Positions 1 to 8,000 of a stretch of 15,410 nt of DNA are shown here, one piece after another; position 1 is the stretch's first letter, and every line of letters begins with the position of its first letter. This stretch comes from JAUXFS01 sp050329575 (GTDB lineage Bacteria > Pseudomonadota > Alphaproteobacteria > Rhodospirillales > Defluviicoccaceae). Position numbers and translations under genes: made by a program. The DNA is taken from contig JBHJOP010000053.1 in the NCBI GenBank assembly GCA_050329575.1, positions 1-15,410 of the forward strand, read 5' to 3'. The notes under the pieces were generated by a model. That model did no database searches. It worked only from the letters and a program-made list of their open reading frames with translations, and was not told the origin of the DNA.

Positions 1-1
1 G

Positions 2-181
2 CTGGGCGGCCTCGACCTCGCCCGCTTCCGCGAGGTGACCATGGTGCTCGCGGTTCCCGTGTGGTGGGGCTTCGTTCCCGCCGGGCTGGCGCTCGCCCTG
101 CTCACCGCCGTCTCCGCCTACACGGCCTGGCGGTCGTTCGCCGAGCTCGCCGGAGGCCGCCGCATCGAGACCGAAGGGTGA
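2..181 (+). CDS. dctQ: TRAP transporter small permease (DctQ-type), C-terminal fragment
   Basis: The reading frame enters from the left edge and ends at TGA 179-181, leaving 59 codons. The visible part has a hydrophobic helix beginning with a VPVWWGF motif, followed by a short Arg-rich cytoplasmic tail. Tryptophans at the start of the last membrane helix are usual in DctQ-family small permeases. In TRAP transporters this four-helix subunit pairs with the large permease and works with a periplasmic substrate-binding protein to drive Na+-coupled import of organic acids or similar solutes. The large permease begins 4 bp after this stop, which strongly supports the call and shows one operon. The substrate cannot be told, because the binding-protein gene lies outside the window. 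Confidence 0.8.
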   Translation: MGGLDLARFREVTMVLAVPVWWGFVPAGLALALLTAVSAYTAWRSFAELAGGRRIETEG

Positions 182-185
182 ACGG

Positions 186-1505
186 GTGAGCGGGTTCGCG
201 ATCGGGGTGCTCAGCGTTCCTCTGCTGCTGGTGCTGATGGCGCTGCGCATCCCGATCGCCGTCGCCATGCTGTTGGTCGGCGGCGGCGGCTACGTGCTGA
301 TGAACGGGCTCGCGCCGCTGCTCAATCACCTCAAGACCGGCCCCTACTTCCTGTTCCAGAGCTATGCGCTGTCGGTGATCCCGCTGTTCCTGCTGATGGG
401 ACAGTTCGCGCTCCGCGCCGGGCTGTCGCGGGCGCTGTTCCGGACCGCGGCCGCCTGGCTCGGCCACCGGCCGGGGGGCATCGCGATGGCGGGCATCGGC
501 GGCTGCGCCGGTTTCGGCGCGATCTGCGGCTCGTCGCTGGCGACGGCGGCGACCATGGCAAGGGTGGCGTTGCCCGAGCTGCGCCGCCTCGGCTACTCCG
601 GCGCGCTCGCGACCGGCGCGCTGGCCGCCGGCGGGACCCTCGGCATCCTGATCCCGCCGTCGCTCGTCCTGGTCGTCTATGCCCTGCTCGCCGAGCAGAA
701 CATCGCCAAGATGTTCGTCGCCGCGCTGCTGCCGGCCGCCCTGGCGGTGGCCGGGTTCCTCGCCGCGATCGCGATCTACGTGCGGCTGTTCCCCGCCGAC
801 GGACCCGCCGCGACACGGGCCACCACCGGCGAGCGGCTGGTGTCCCTGATCGAGATCTGGCCGGTGGCGGCGATCTTCGCGCTGGTGGTCGGCGGCCTCT
901 ACGGCGGCCTGTTCACCCCGACCGAGGGGGCGGCCGTCGGCGCCTTCGTGACCGGCGCGCTCGCCCTGGTGCGCGGCGGCCTCGGCTGGCGGGATCTCGC
1001 CGACTGCCTCCTCGAAACCGCCCGGGTCACGGCGATGATCTTCCTCGTTCTGCTCGGCGCCGAGCTCTACAACGCGTTCCTGGCGCTGACCCGGATGCCG
1101 GTGGAAGCGGCGCGGATGATCGAGCACGCGGCGCTGCCGGGCTACGCGGTGATCGTGGTCGTGCTGCTGGCCTACCTCGCGCTCGGCTGCCTGATGGACA
1201 GCCTGTCGATGATCCTGCTCACCGTGCCGGTGCTGCTGCCGATCGTCCTCGCGCTCGACGTCGGCCTCTCCCCCGAAGAGACGGCGATCTGGTTCGGCAT
1301 CCTCGCCCTCGTGGTGGTCGAACTGGGGCTGATCCCCCCGCCGGTCGGCCTCAACGCGTTGGTGATCCACGGCCTCGCCCCCGATGTGCCGCTGGCGGCG
1401 GTGTTCCGGGGCGTGGTGCCGTTCCTGCTCGTCGAACTGGTGCGGGTGGGGCTGCTGCTCGCCTTCCCCGGCCTCACCCTCGGGCTGGTGCGCCTGCTCT
1501 GGTGA
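186..1505 (+). CDS. dctM: TRAP transporter large permease (DctM-type)
   Basis: This 439-residue protein is hydrophobic almost throughout, with about a dozen predicted membrane helices, the usual size and shape of TRAP large permeases. Recognisable family signatures are a glycine/alanine-rich GSSLATAATM stretch near residue 118, the GTLGILIPPS motif near residue 150, and a C-terminal LGLIPPPVGLNALV motif near residue 380. The subunit forms the transport path and Na+ site in the inner membrane and receives substrate from a periplasmic binding protein. GTG 186 is chosen because a GAAGGG sequence lies 7 bp upstream and the gap to the preceding small-permease stop is only 4 bp. The symbol is the family name; the substrate is not determined. 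An 8-bp inverted repeat follows the stop. Confidence 0.93.
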   Translation: MSGFAIGVLSVPLLLVLMALRIPIAVAMLLVGGGGYVLMNGLAPLLNHLKTGPYFLFQSYALSVIPLFLLMGQFALRAGLSRALFRTAAAWLGHRPGGIAMAGIGGCAGFGAICGSSLATAATMARVALPELRRLGYSGALATGALAAGGTLGILIPPSLVLVVYALLAEQNIAKMFVAALLPAALAVAGFLAAIAIYVRLFPADGPAATRATTGERLVSLIEIWPVAAIFALVVGGLYGGLFTPTEGAAVGAFVTGALALVRGGLGWRDLADCLLETARVTAMIFLVLLGAELYNAFLALTRMPVEAARMIEHAALPGYAVIVVVLLAYLALGCLMDSLSMILLTVPVLLPIVLALDVGLSPEETAIWFGILALVVVELGLIPPPVGLNALVIHGLAPDVPLAAVFRGVVPFLLVELVRVGLLLAFPGLTLGLVRLLW

Positions 1506-1517
1506 GCCGCGCCGTGG

Positions 1518-1568
1518 CCGAACGGGATGATCCGGATCGGCCCCGCCGGCGGCGGCATGGCCGTTCGG
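1518..1568 (+). terminator. possible terminator hairpin after the TRAP operon
   Basis: CCGAACGG at 1518-1525 is perfectly complementary to CCGTTCGG at 1561-1568, starting 12 bp after the dctM stop. The 35-nt interval is itself GC-rich and can fold. There is no T-tract directly after it, so an intrinsic terminator is uncertain. Confidence 0.25.
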
Positions 1569-1625
1569 GACGGCCTCGACGACGCCTGTTGTGCACCCGG
1601 TGGCGGTCAGGGGATGGCGATCAAA

Positions 1626-1649
1626 CGAACCCCGGTCCGCTCAAACGTT
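1626..1649 (+). promoter_or_regulatory. weak match to an EcfG-type (general stress sigma) promoter
   Basis: CGAAC at 1626-1630 is followed after 16 bp by GTT at 1647-1649. Alphaproteobacterial EcfG-family sigma factors typically recognise GGAAC, about 16-17 bp, then GTT. One of the five upstream positions does not match, and the site is more than 500 bp from the next start codon, so this is only a candidate. Confidence 0.15.
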
Positions 1650-2124
1650 TTTCGTCATCGAAAGTCATCATTTATCATCATTTTTTTCGCTAGCACGTTG
1701 ATTTCTTTGGTTTGCAACCATCGGAAGCATCGTCAGAAGTCGTCGTCGTCTCGGCACAAGGCACTGATCTCAATAGGGTTTCACCCCGTGCAATGGTCAC
1801 ACTTCGCACCCTGGGGTTATTCAAAAAGCAAGTCTTTTTAATGCGTTGTGAAGAAGGCCCACAACCGTTCCGCGAAGCGCCACCCCCCCCCGCCGCTGCG
1901 CGCGGTCGACGTCGGCATAGCCCGTCGCCGCTCGCAAGTCAAGGATAAAATACCTATCATGGACCCTTGGGCGGGACTGGAGACGGCAGCGGCGGCGGTC
2001 GGGACGATCATCTCGGGGCGGGGAGTATCCGATAACTTCGATCGGGAATGGTCGGGAAAGGACGGTGCCGGGGAGGCTGGATGATCCGGGTGCTGCGGAG
2101 GCGCGTAAGAGCGGTGGTTGTGCA

Positions 2125-2136
2125 GAACCCTGGTTC
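2125..2136. promoter_or_regulatory. short palindrome upstream of the small-protein operon
   Basis: GAACC-CT-GGTTC is a perfect 5-bp inverted repeat with a 2-bp centre, ending 23 bp before the ATG at 2160. It could be a small operator or a leader hairpin near the ribosome binding site. Chance occurrence is possible. Confidence 0.25.
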
Positions 2137-2159
2137 CGCGATCGGAAAAGGAAGGCCCC

Positions 2160-2450
2160 ATGTCCGAACGAGACACCGCCGTCATTCAGACGCTGCTCAC
2201 GGCGACCGCGCTTGGTGCCGCGGCCGGTCTGACCGCCGCCGCACTGGTGGTGGGATCCGACACCTCGGCCATCGGCTCACTGCTCGCGGCATCCGCCGAC
2301 AATCCGCTCCTGACCGGGCTTCTCATTGGCGGTTCGATGACCAAAGGAGCCACTTTGGGCTTCGCGGCAGGCATCGCAACCCTTGTCCGCCGTCCGCGGG
2401 CGGCTCGCGCCGCGGCGCCGCGGATGCTGCCCGGTGCGGCAGGGGCCTGA
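2160..2450 (+). CDS. small Ala/Gly-rich membrane protein, function unknown
   Basis: This 96-residue product is not recognised. It has two hydrophobic, Ala/Gly-rich segments at about residues 9-32 and 51-76, separated by a small polar stretch, and a basic Ala/Arg/Pro tail. That suggests a two-helix inner-membrane protein; the small residues in the helices would allow tight packing. ATG 2160 is preferred to an upstream TTG at 2118 because AAAAGGAAGG sits just upstream of the ATG and the hydrophobic segment starts soon after it. It is the first of three co-directional genes (56-bp gap to the next, then 22 bp to the yajC-like gene), suggesting a shared transcript and a membrane-associated role. 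That the product is a real protein rests on the ribosome binding site, frame character and operon spacing. Confidence 0.6.
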   Translation: MSERDTAVIQTLLTATALGAAAGLTAAALVVGSDTSAIGSLLAASADNPLLTGLLIGGSMTKGATLGFAAGIATLVRRPRAARAAAPRMLPGAAGA

Positions 2451-2506
2451 CCGCAACCACCACCGCGACCGCGACCGCTTCAACAGACAGGACGGAGGAT
2501 ACCAAG

Positions 2507-2740
2507 ATGTTGAAAACCGCATGGGATTCGGTGATGAACCCGGACCGCAATCCGCTGCTCCAGCTTCCGAAGATCGTCCGCTTTCAGATGATGGCGGTGC
2601 TGGCCTTCATGTGGTCGGCGATCTTCTGCATCAGTGCCGGGCTATTCATCTGGATTCCGGAATTCGTATTCGGCCACATCGTGCTGTTGCTGATGGGGAT
2701 CTTCGGCACCGGCTACGTTTTCCGTGTCAACGGCTCGTGA
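2507..2740 (+). CDS. small two-helix membrane protein, function unknown
   Basis: A 77-residue protein with a polar N-terminus containing a NPDRNPLLQLPK motif, then two hydrophobic helices at about residues 28-49 and 55-72, and a short tail. The start is well supported by GGAGG at 2494-2498, 8 bp before ATG 2507. I do not recognise a named family. The motif-like N-terminus and the aromatic and Met content of the helices look like a conserved small inner-membrane protein, not a random frame. The same frame stays open far upstream, but that extension is Arg-rich shadow sequence overlapping the preceding gene. It lies 22 bp upstream of the yajC-like gene and is probably co-transcribed with it. 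Confidence 0.7.
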   Translation: MLKTAWDSVMNPDRNPLLQLPKIVRFQMMAVLAFMWSAIFCISAGLFIWIPEFVFGHIVLLLMGIFGTGYVFRVNGS

Positions 2741-2762
2741 ACGCCGGCTCGAGAGCTGAGGC

Positions 2763-3113
2763 ATGGCCATGGAGAGCATCTTCGTTCAGGCCGCGGTGAT
2801 CGCGGCGGTGTTCGGAACCCTGTACGTGGCGCTGGTGCGACCGCAGCAGAAGCGCCTCGAGCGGCATCGGCAGATGCTACAGTCGCTCCGTCCGGGCGAT
2901 CGGGTGGCTACCACCGGCGGCCTCGTCGGGCACCTGGTGGAGGTCGGCGACGATCGCATCGCGATAGTGGAAATTGCCGCCGGGATCCGTGTCACCATTG
3001 TGCGAGACCGGATCGATGCGGTCATCGCGCACACCGCGGACGGTCGCCACGAGCGCGAAGAAGCGCCGGCCGCTCAGCGGTTGGCCATCGATCTCTCGTC
3101 CGGGAGCCGCTGA
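2763..3113 (+). CDS. yajC: YajC-family protein (Sec translocon accessory subunit-like)
   Basis: This 116-residue protein has the YajC layout: one N-terminal membrane helix (about residues 6-25), the RPQQKR motif at 26-31, then a cytoplasmic domain with ML..LRPGDRVATTGG near 38-53 and a GDDRIAIVEIAAGIRV stretch near 62-77. YajC associates with SecD and SecF at the SecYEG translocon and is also seen with some membrane transporters. Here no secD or secF follows; instead two small membrane proteins precede it, so this may be a second, specialised copy. ATG 2769 is an alternative start, since GAGG at 2758-2761 is better spaced for it. A strong Rho-independent terminator follows at 3202-3238. Confidence 0.88.
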   Translation: MAMESIFVQAAVIAAVFGTLYVALVRPQQKRLERHRQMLQSLRPGDRVATTGGLVGHLVEVGDDRIAIVEIAAGIRVTIVRDRIDAVIAHTADGRHEREEAPAAQRLAIDLSSGSR

Positions 3114-3201
3114 AGTGATCCAGGGCTCGGTGGCGATCGTACACGCATGAAGGTTGCCCCTGGAACGTCTCCCGAGCGACGACGTTCCCCTCCCAAGACT
3201 G

Positions 3202-3238
3202 GAGCGGCTGGCGCGATTGTGCCATCCGCTCTTTTTTT
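3202..3238 (+). terminator. Rho-independent terminator of the yajC-like operon
   Basis: GAGCGG (3202-3207) pairs with CCGCTC (3226-3231), and the inner TGGC (3209-3212) pairs with GCCA (3221-3224), leaving one C/T mismatch and an 8-nt loop. Seven T (3232-3238) follow directly. This is a classic intrinsic terminator on the plus strand, 88 bp after the yajC-like stop. Confidence 0.9.
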
Positions 3239-3269
3239 CGCCGCATGGGAGTCCCGGGCCTGGGACGGA

Positions 3270-3297
3270 ACCGGGAAAGGGTGCGCCCTCTCCCGGT
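3270..3297 (-). terminator. hairpin downstream of the RTX gene
   Basis: A 12-bp stem with a 4-nt loop begins 31 bp after the RTX stop codon. In minus-strand RNA the stem is fully paired with a single G-U wobble, whereas in plus-strand RNA that position is an A-C mismatch, so it fits the minus-strand gene. A second hairpin, GTCCC/GGGAC, follows at 3251-3266. There is no clear T-tract directly after it, so termination efficiency is uncertain. Confidence 0.5.
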
Positions 3298-3328
3298 CAG
3301 TGGCATCGTATGACCAGCCGCCCGGCGC

Positions 3329-5014
3329 CTAGAGCAGCTGGAAATCGTTCTCGAGGTAGCTTTGCAGCTGCGCGTCGGGCACCAGCGACGAAACGGTCAG
3401 GAAGTCGTCGGTGCCGGTGAAGTCGACCCGGTAGCCGACCAGCGGGATGAACTGCACCAAGTCCACACTGCGGGCGAAGTTGTGGTTGAAGATCCGGTCG
3501 CCCTCGCCGAGGTTGAAGTCGGCGAAGGTGTCGTTGCCGAAGCTCTCGCGCAGCACGAACAGGTCGGCACCGGGACCGCCGAACACCAGATCGTCGCCCT
3601 GCAACCCTTCGAGGGTATCGTTGCCGGCACCGCCGAACAGGGTGTCGTTGCCGGCCCCGCCGTCCAGCGAGTCGGCGCCGTCGCCGCCGAAGATCAGGTC
3701 GTCGCCCTTGCCCCCGCGCAGGGTGTCGTTGGAGAACGCGCCGATGATGGTGTCGGCGCCGTCGCCACCGTCGACGAACGTGACCATGTGCAGCTCGGTG
3801 AGCGAGAAGTCGAGCAGGTTGTCGCCGGCGGTGCCCTGGATACCGCGCCACTGGCCGTCCCAGCGCTCGATGCTGTTGCCGAGCGAATTGAAGCCCGCCA
3901 GCACGACCGCGCCGGTCCCGGCGTTGATGATGGTGTCGAAGCCGGGGCCGCCGTCGAAGACGTCGTTGATCGCCTCGTTGTCGCGCACCAAGATGGTGTC
4001 GTCGCCGAAGCCGCCGAGGATCACGTCGTCGCCGGCACCGCCGTCGAGGCGATCGTTGCCGAGGTTCCCCTCCAGGGTGTCGTTGCCGCTGCCGCCGTTG
4101 AGGGTGTCGTCGCCGGCGCTGCCGACCAGCCGGTCGTTGCCGCCTTCACCCTCCAGGCGGTCGTTGCCGCCGTTGCCGAAGATGACGTCGTCGCCGGAGC
4201 CGCCGAGGATGCTGTCGTCGCCCTGCGATCCGCGGATGGTGTCGTTGCCGCCGCGGCCGTTGATTTCCGGCACCTTGACGAGCGTGGTCGCCGAAAAGTC
4301 GAGATTGTCGTCGCCGTTGGTTCCCTGGATCGCCCGGTTCTGCCCGTACCACTCCTCGATGCTGTTGAGCGGACCGAACATCTTGAGGGTGACCGCCTTG
4401 CCGCTGGCGACCAGGATGCGGTCGGTCCCGGGACCACCGAAGATCTGATCGTCGACCGCTTCGGCGTTGCGCACCAGGATGGTGTCGTCGCCGTCGCCGC
4501 CGAAGATCGAGTCGGCGCCCTTGCCGCCGTCGATCACGTCGTTGCCGGCACCGCCGAGGATGAAGTCGTCGCCGGCTTCGCCCTCGATCCGGTCGTCGCC
4601 CTCGCCGCCGAAGATCACGTCGTTGCCGGTGCCGCCGTAGACGGTGTCGTTTCCCTCGCCGCCGGTCAGGAAGTCGTTGCCGGAACCGCCCTCGATGCGA
4701 TCGTCGCCGTCGCCCCCGGCGACGATGTCGTCACCGGTGCCGCCGCGGAGCGTGTCGTTGGAGAACGCCCCGAAGATGGTGTCGTTGCCGGCACCGCCGT
4801 CGACGAAGGCGACCATGAACAGCTCGGTCTGCGAGAAATTGAGCCAGTTGTCCTCCGCGGTGCCCTGGATGCCCCGCCACTGGCCGTCCCAACGCTCGAT
4901 GCTGTTGGTGTTCGAGAAGAAGTTCCGCAGGAAGACGGGCCCGAACCCGGCGTTGATGATGGTGTCGAACCCATCACCGCCGTCGAAGACGTCGTCGAGG
5001 GACTCCTTGTCGCG
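3329..5014 (-). repeat. three-copy coding repeat (about 160-180 residues each) in the RTX gene
   Basis: Copies begin at residues about 1131, 1312 and 1474 (codons ending at 5014, 4471 and 3985), giving spacings of 181 and 162 codons. Each copy has R(D/N)xE, then usually a DVFDGG..FDTIINAG-type segment, an NSIE-W-GQ-R-IQGT core, an L-FS-T-L segment, then ordinary RTX nonapeptides. Copies one and three share IERWDGQWRGIQGT and GAFSNDTLRGG, while the middle copy has diverged (IEEWYGQNRAIQGT). Confidence 0.85.
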
Positions 5015-8000
5015 CGCCCGAATCAGGTCGTCGCCGGCGCCGCCGACCAGCGAGTCGGCACCGAGGCCGCCGTCGAGGGTGTCGTTGCCGTCGTCGCCGA
5101 CGAGGGTGTCGTTGCCGTCCTGGCCGAGCAGCGAGTCGTTGCCGCCGCCGCCGCAGAACAGGTTGTCGAACTTGTTGCCGATCATCGTGTCGTCGAACGG
5201 CGTGCCCTCGAACCCCTCGATGCTGATGAAGATGTCGCCGAAGGCGTCGGAGCCGTCGTCGAGCCCGAGCCCTCGCTTGCTGGTGATCGCGGTGCCATCG
5301 TCCAGCAGCTCGAGATAGATCGGGCCCTCGGCGGTGAAGTACGACGTCACGTCGAAGCCGTCGCCGCCGTCGAGGGTGTCGCTGCCCTTGCCGCCGACCA
5401 GGTAGTCGTCGCCGTCCTCGCCGCGGAGCAGATCGTCGCCGTCCTCGCCGAACAGAACGTCGTCGCCGCCGCGGGCCTCGATGGTGTCGTTGCCGGCGCC
5501 GCCGATCAGGATGTTGGCGACCGGATCGAAGAACCCCTGGATGTCGTCGCCGATGATCAGGTCGTCGAACTCGGAGCCGATGACGTTCTCGATGCCGAAC
5601 AGGAGGTCGAACGACCCGTAGCCGTCGACGGCGATGAAGCCCTCCAGGTTGACCGTGACCGGGCCCGGAGAGCGCCGGTAGCTGGCGGTGTCGCTGTTGC
5701 CGCCCTGGCCGTCGAGGGTATCGAAGCCGGCACCGCCGATCAGCACGTCGTTGCCGCCGCCGCCCTGGATCAGGTTGTTGCCGTCGTTGCCGATCAGCAC
5801 GTCGCCGAACGCCGAACCGACGATGTTGTTGAAGTTGCGCAGCGTATCGACGGTGCCGAAGCCGTCCTGGGCGGACCCGGGCCCGATCAGGAAGGTCGGT
5901 TCGGTATCGGTCTGGATCAGCCGGTTGCCGGTGCACGCCGAGATGAAAGAGATCCCGCCGATGTTTAAGTACCCCATCGTCTCGTCGATGTTGACCACCG
6001 CACCGGCCGGCGACGAGGCGTAGGCGACGGTGTTGTTGCCCGCCTCGCCGTCGAGGAAGTCGTTGCCGGCGTCGCCCTGGATGGTGTCGTCGCCGTCACC
6101 GCCCTGGATGGTGTCGTCGCCGTCGGCCGCCGCCGCGAACAGCGATCCGCCGAAGAGCGCGTCGTTGCCGGTCCCGCCGGTGATGGTGTCGCTGCCGCCG
6201 TCGCCGAAGATGATGTCGTCACCCGCGCCGCCGTCGATGGCGTCGTTGCCGCTGCCGGAGAACAGCAGGTCGCCGGCGATGAAATCGTTGCCGTCGCCGC
6301 CGGAGATGCTGTCGTCACCGTCGCCGCCGAACACCAGATCGTCGCCCGTCCCGGCCAGGATCGTGTCGTTGCCGTCGCCGGCGCCGACTTCGAAGGAATC
6401 ACCGAAGATGATGTCGTTGCCGGAGCCGCCGGCAATTGAATCGGCGCCCGATCCGCCGAGGATCAGGTCGTCCCCCGCCTCGCCGAACAGCACGTCGTTG
6501 CCGCCGTCCCCGAGGATGACGTCGTTGCCGTCGCCGCCGAAGATCAGGTCGTTGCCCTCGACGATCGGCCCGAGGTCGATGTCGGGACCGCCGTTGGTGT
6601 CCTCGACCACGTTGAGCCCGGCGCGATCGCCGATCAGGATGTCGTCGCCGTCGCCGCCGCGGATGGTGTCGCTGCCGCCGGCGCCGATGATGATGTCCAG
6701 GCCGGCACCGCCGATCAGCGAGTCGTCACCGGAAGGTCCGGGATTGAACCCGAGCAGCGCCTGGTTCGCCGGCCAGTCGCCGAGGATGATGTCGTTGCCG
6801 TCGCCGCCAATGACGGTGTCGGCCCCGCCACCGCCGATCAGGAGGTCATCGCCGGCGCCGCCATCGATCAGGTCGTCGCCGCCGTCGCCGCTGATCACGT
6901 CGAGCCCGTCGCCGCCGAAGATGGTGTCGGCGCCGTCGGTGCCAACGACGTCGAGGAGATCACCGAGCAGGATGTCGTTGCCGAGGCCGCCGAAGATCAG
7001 ATCGGCGCCCGGTCCGCCGGCGATGATGTCGTCGCCGGCTTCGCCGTTGAGGGTGTCGCTGCCGCCGTCGCCGGAGATGATGTCGTTGCCGTTGCCGCCG
7101 AAGATCAGATCGTTGCCTTCGACGATCGGTCCGAGCGGGATGTCGCCGCCGGGGTCGGGGATGGCATCGATGCCGCCCCGGTCGCCGATCAGGATGTCGT
7201 CGCCGTCACCGCCCCGGATGGTGTCGCTGCCGCCGAGGCCGAAGATGATGTCGTCGCCACTGCCGCCGAGCAGCGAGTCGTTGCCGGACGGCCCCGGGTC
7301 GAAGCCGAGCAAGGCCGCATCGGCCGGCCAGTCGCCGAAGATGATGTCGTTGCCGGCACCGCCGTCGATGGTGTCGGCTCCCGCGCCGCCGATCGCGATG
7401 TCGTCGCCGCCGTTGCCGATCAGCAGGTCGTTGCCCTGGTCGCCGCTCATGATGTCGACGCCGTCGCCGCCGATCAGGGTGTCGTTGCCGACCCCGTCCG
7501 GGAACGCGAAGCCCTCGGCGATCAGCACGTCGAGCGGCACCACGTAGTCGCCGATCAGGATGTTGGTCCCGCTGCCGCCGACCAGCGAATCGCTGCCGGT
7601 GCCGCCGATCAACAGGTCGTCGCCGATGCCGCCGTCGAGGGTATCGGCGCCGGCATCCCCGAGCAGGGTGTCGTTGCCGGCGCCGCCGCGGATCAGGTCG
7701 TTGTCGGTGGCCAAAGCCACGCCGCCGAGCGGAATGACGAAATTACCGCCGCCCGCCGGTTCCCAGATGTAGCGGAACCCGTCGATGACCTGGTTGAAGC
7801 CGGGCACGACGATGTCGTCGAGGTCGAGGCCGAGGAAATAATCGCCGAGGACGAGATCGTGCCCGGTGCCGCCGTCGATGGTGTCGCTGCCGCGACCGCC
7901 GATCAGGATGTCGTCGCCGCCGAGGCCGGAAATGCTGTCGTTGCCGTCGACGCCCTGGTCGTTGGGCGCGAACGCATCGCCGAGCAGCACATCGGTCTGA

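Larger units (their letters stand above)
1506..2159. other. 654-bp non-coding region with an AT-rich core
   Basis: No convincing gene was found here. Open frames exist, but their products are Arg-, Ser- or Pro-rich, lack domains and lack good ribosome binding sites. From about 1640 to 1860 the sequence is clearly more AT-rich than the rest of the window, with T- and A-runs and a repeated ATCATTT-like element at 1668-1687. It contains small hairpins (1823-1839 and 1845-1865), crossing complementary segments that could form a pseudoknot (1775-1817), a run of nine C (1883-1891), a TAAAAT sequence at 1946-1951 resembling a -10 box without a matching -35 box, and a palindrome at 2125-2136. The promoter of the small operon that follows presumably lies here. 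Confidence 0.6.

Noticed and set aside
102..1370. A 422-codon minus-strand frame antisense to the TRAP large permease
   Set aside because: The product is His/Arg/Gln-rich without domains; the permease frame is hydrophobic and carries family motifs.
1527..1948. Small plus-strand frames in the AT-rich intergenic region
   Set aside because: No good ribosome binding sites, no domain or membrane pattern, and composition not like the neighbouring genes.
2081..2506. An ATG at 2081 with a GGGAGG upstream, in frame with the 77-residue protein, giving a 219-residue product
   Set aside because: The extension is Arg/His-rich and overlaps the 96-residue membrane protein in another frame. The internal ATG at 2507 has its own GGAGG and starts a coherent membrane protein.
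3362..5968. An 868-codon open frame on the plus strand, antisense to the RTX gene
   Set aside because: It is a shadow of the repeated Gly/Asp codons: the product is a monotonous Val/Ala/Glu string with no domain. The minus frame has clear RTX repeats, a ribosome binding site and a secretion-like C-terminus.
6030..7547. A 505-codon Ser/Pro-rich open frame on the plus strand
   Set aside because: Same cause: reverse reading of the repetitive RTX coding sequence, with periodic Ser-Pro-Pro and no start signal.
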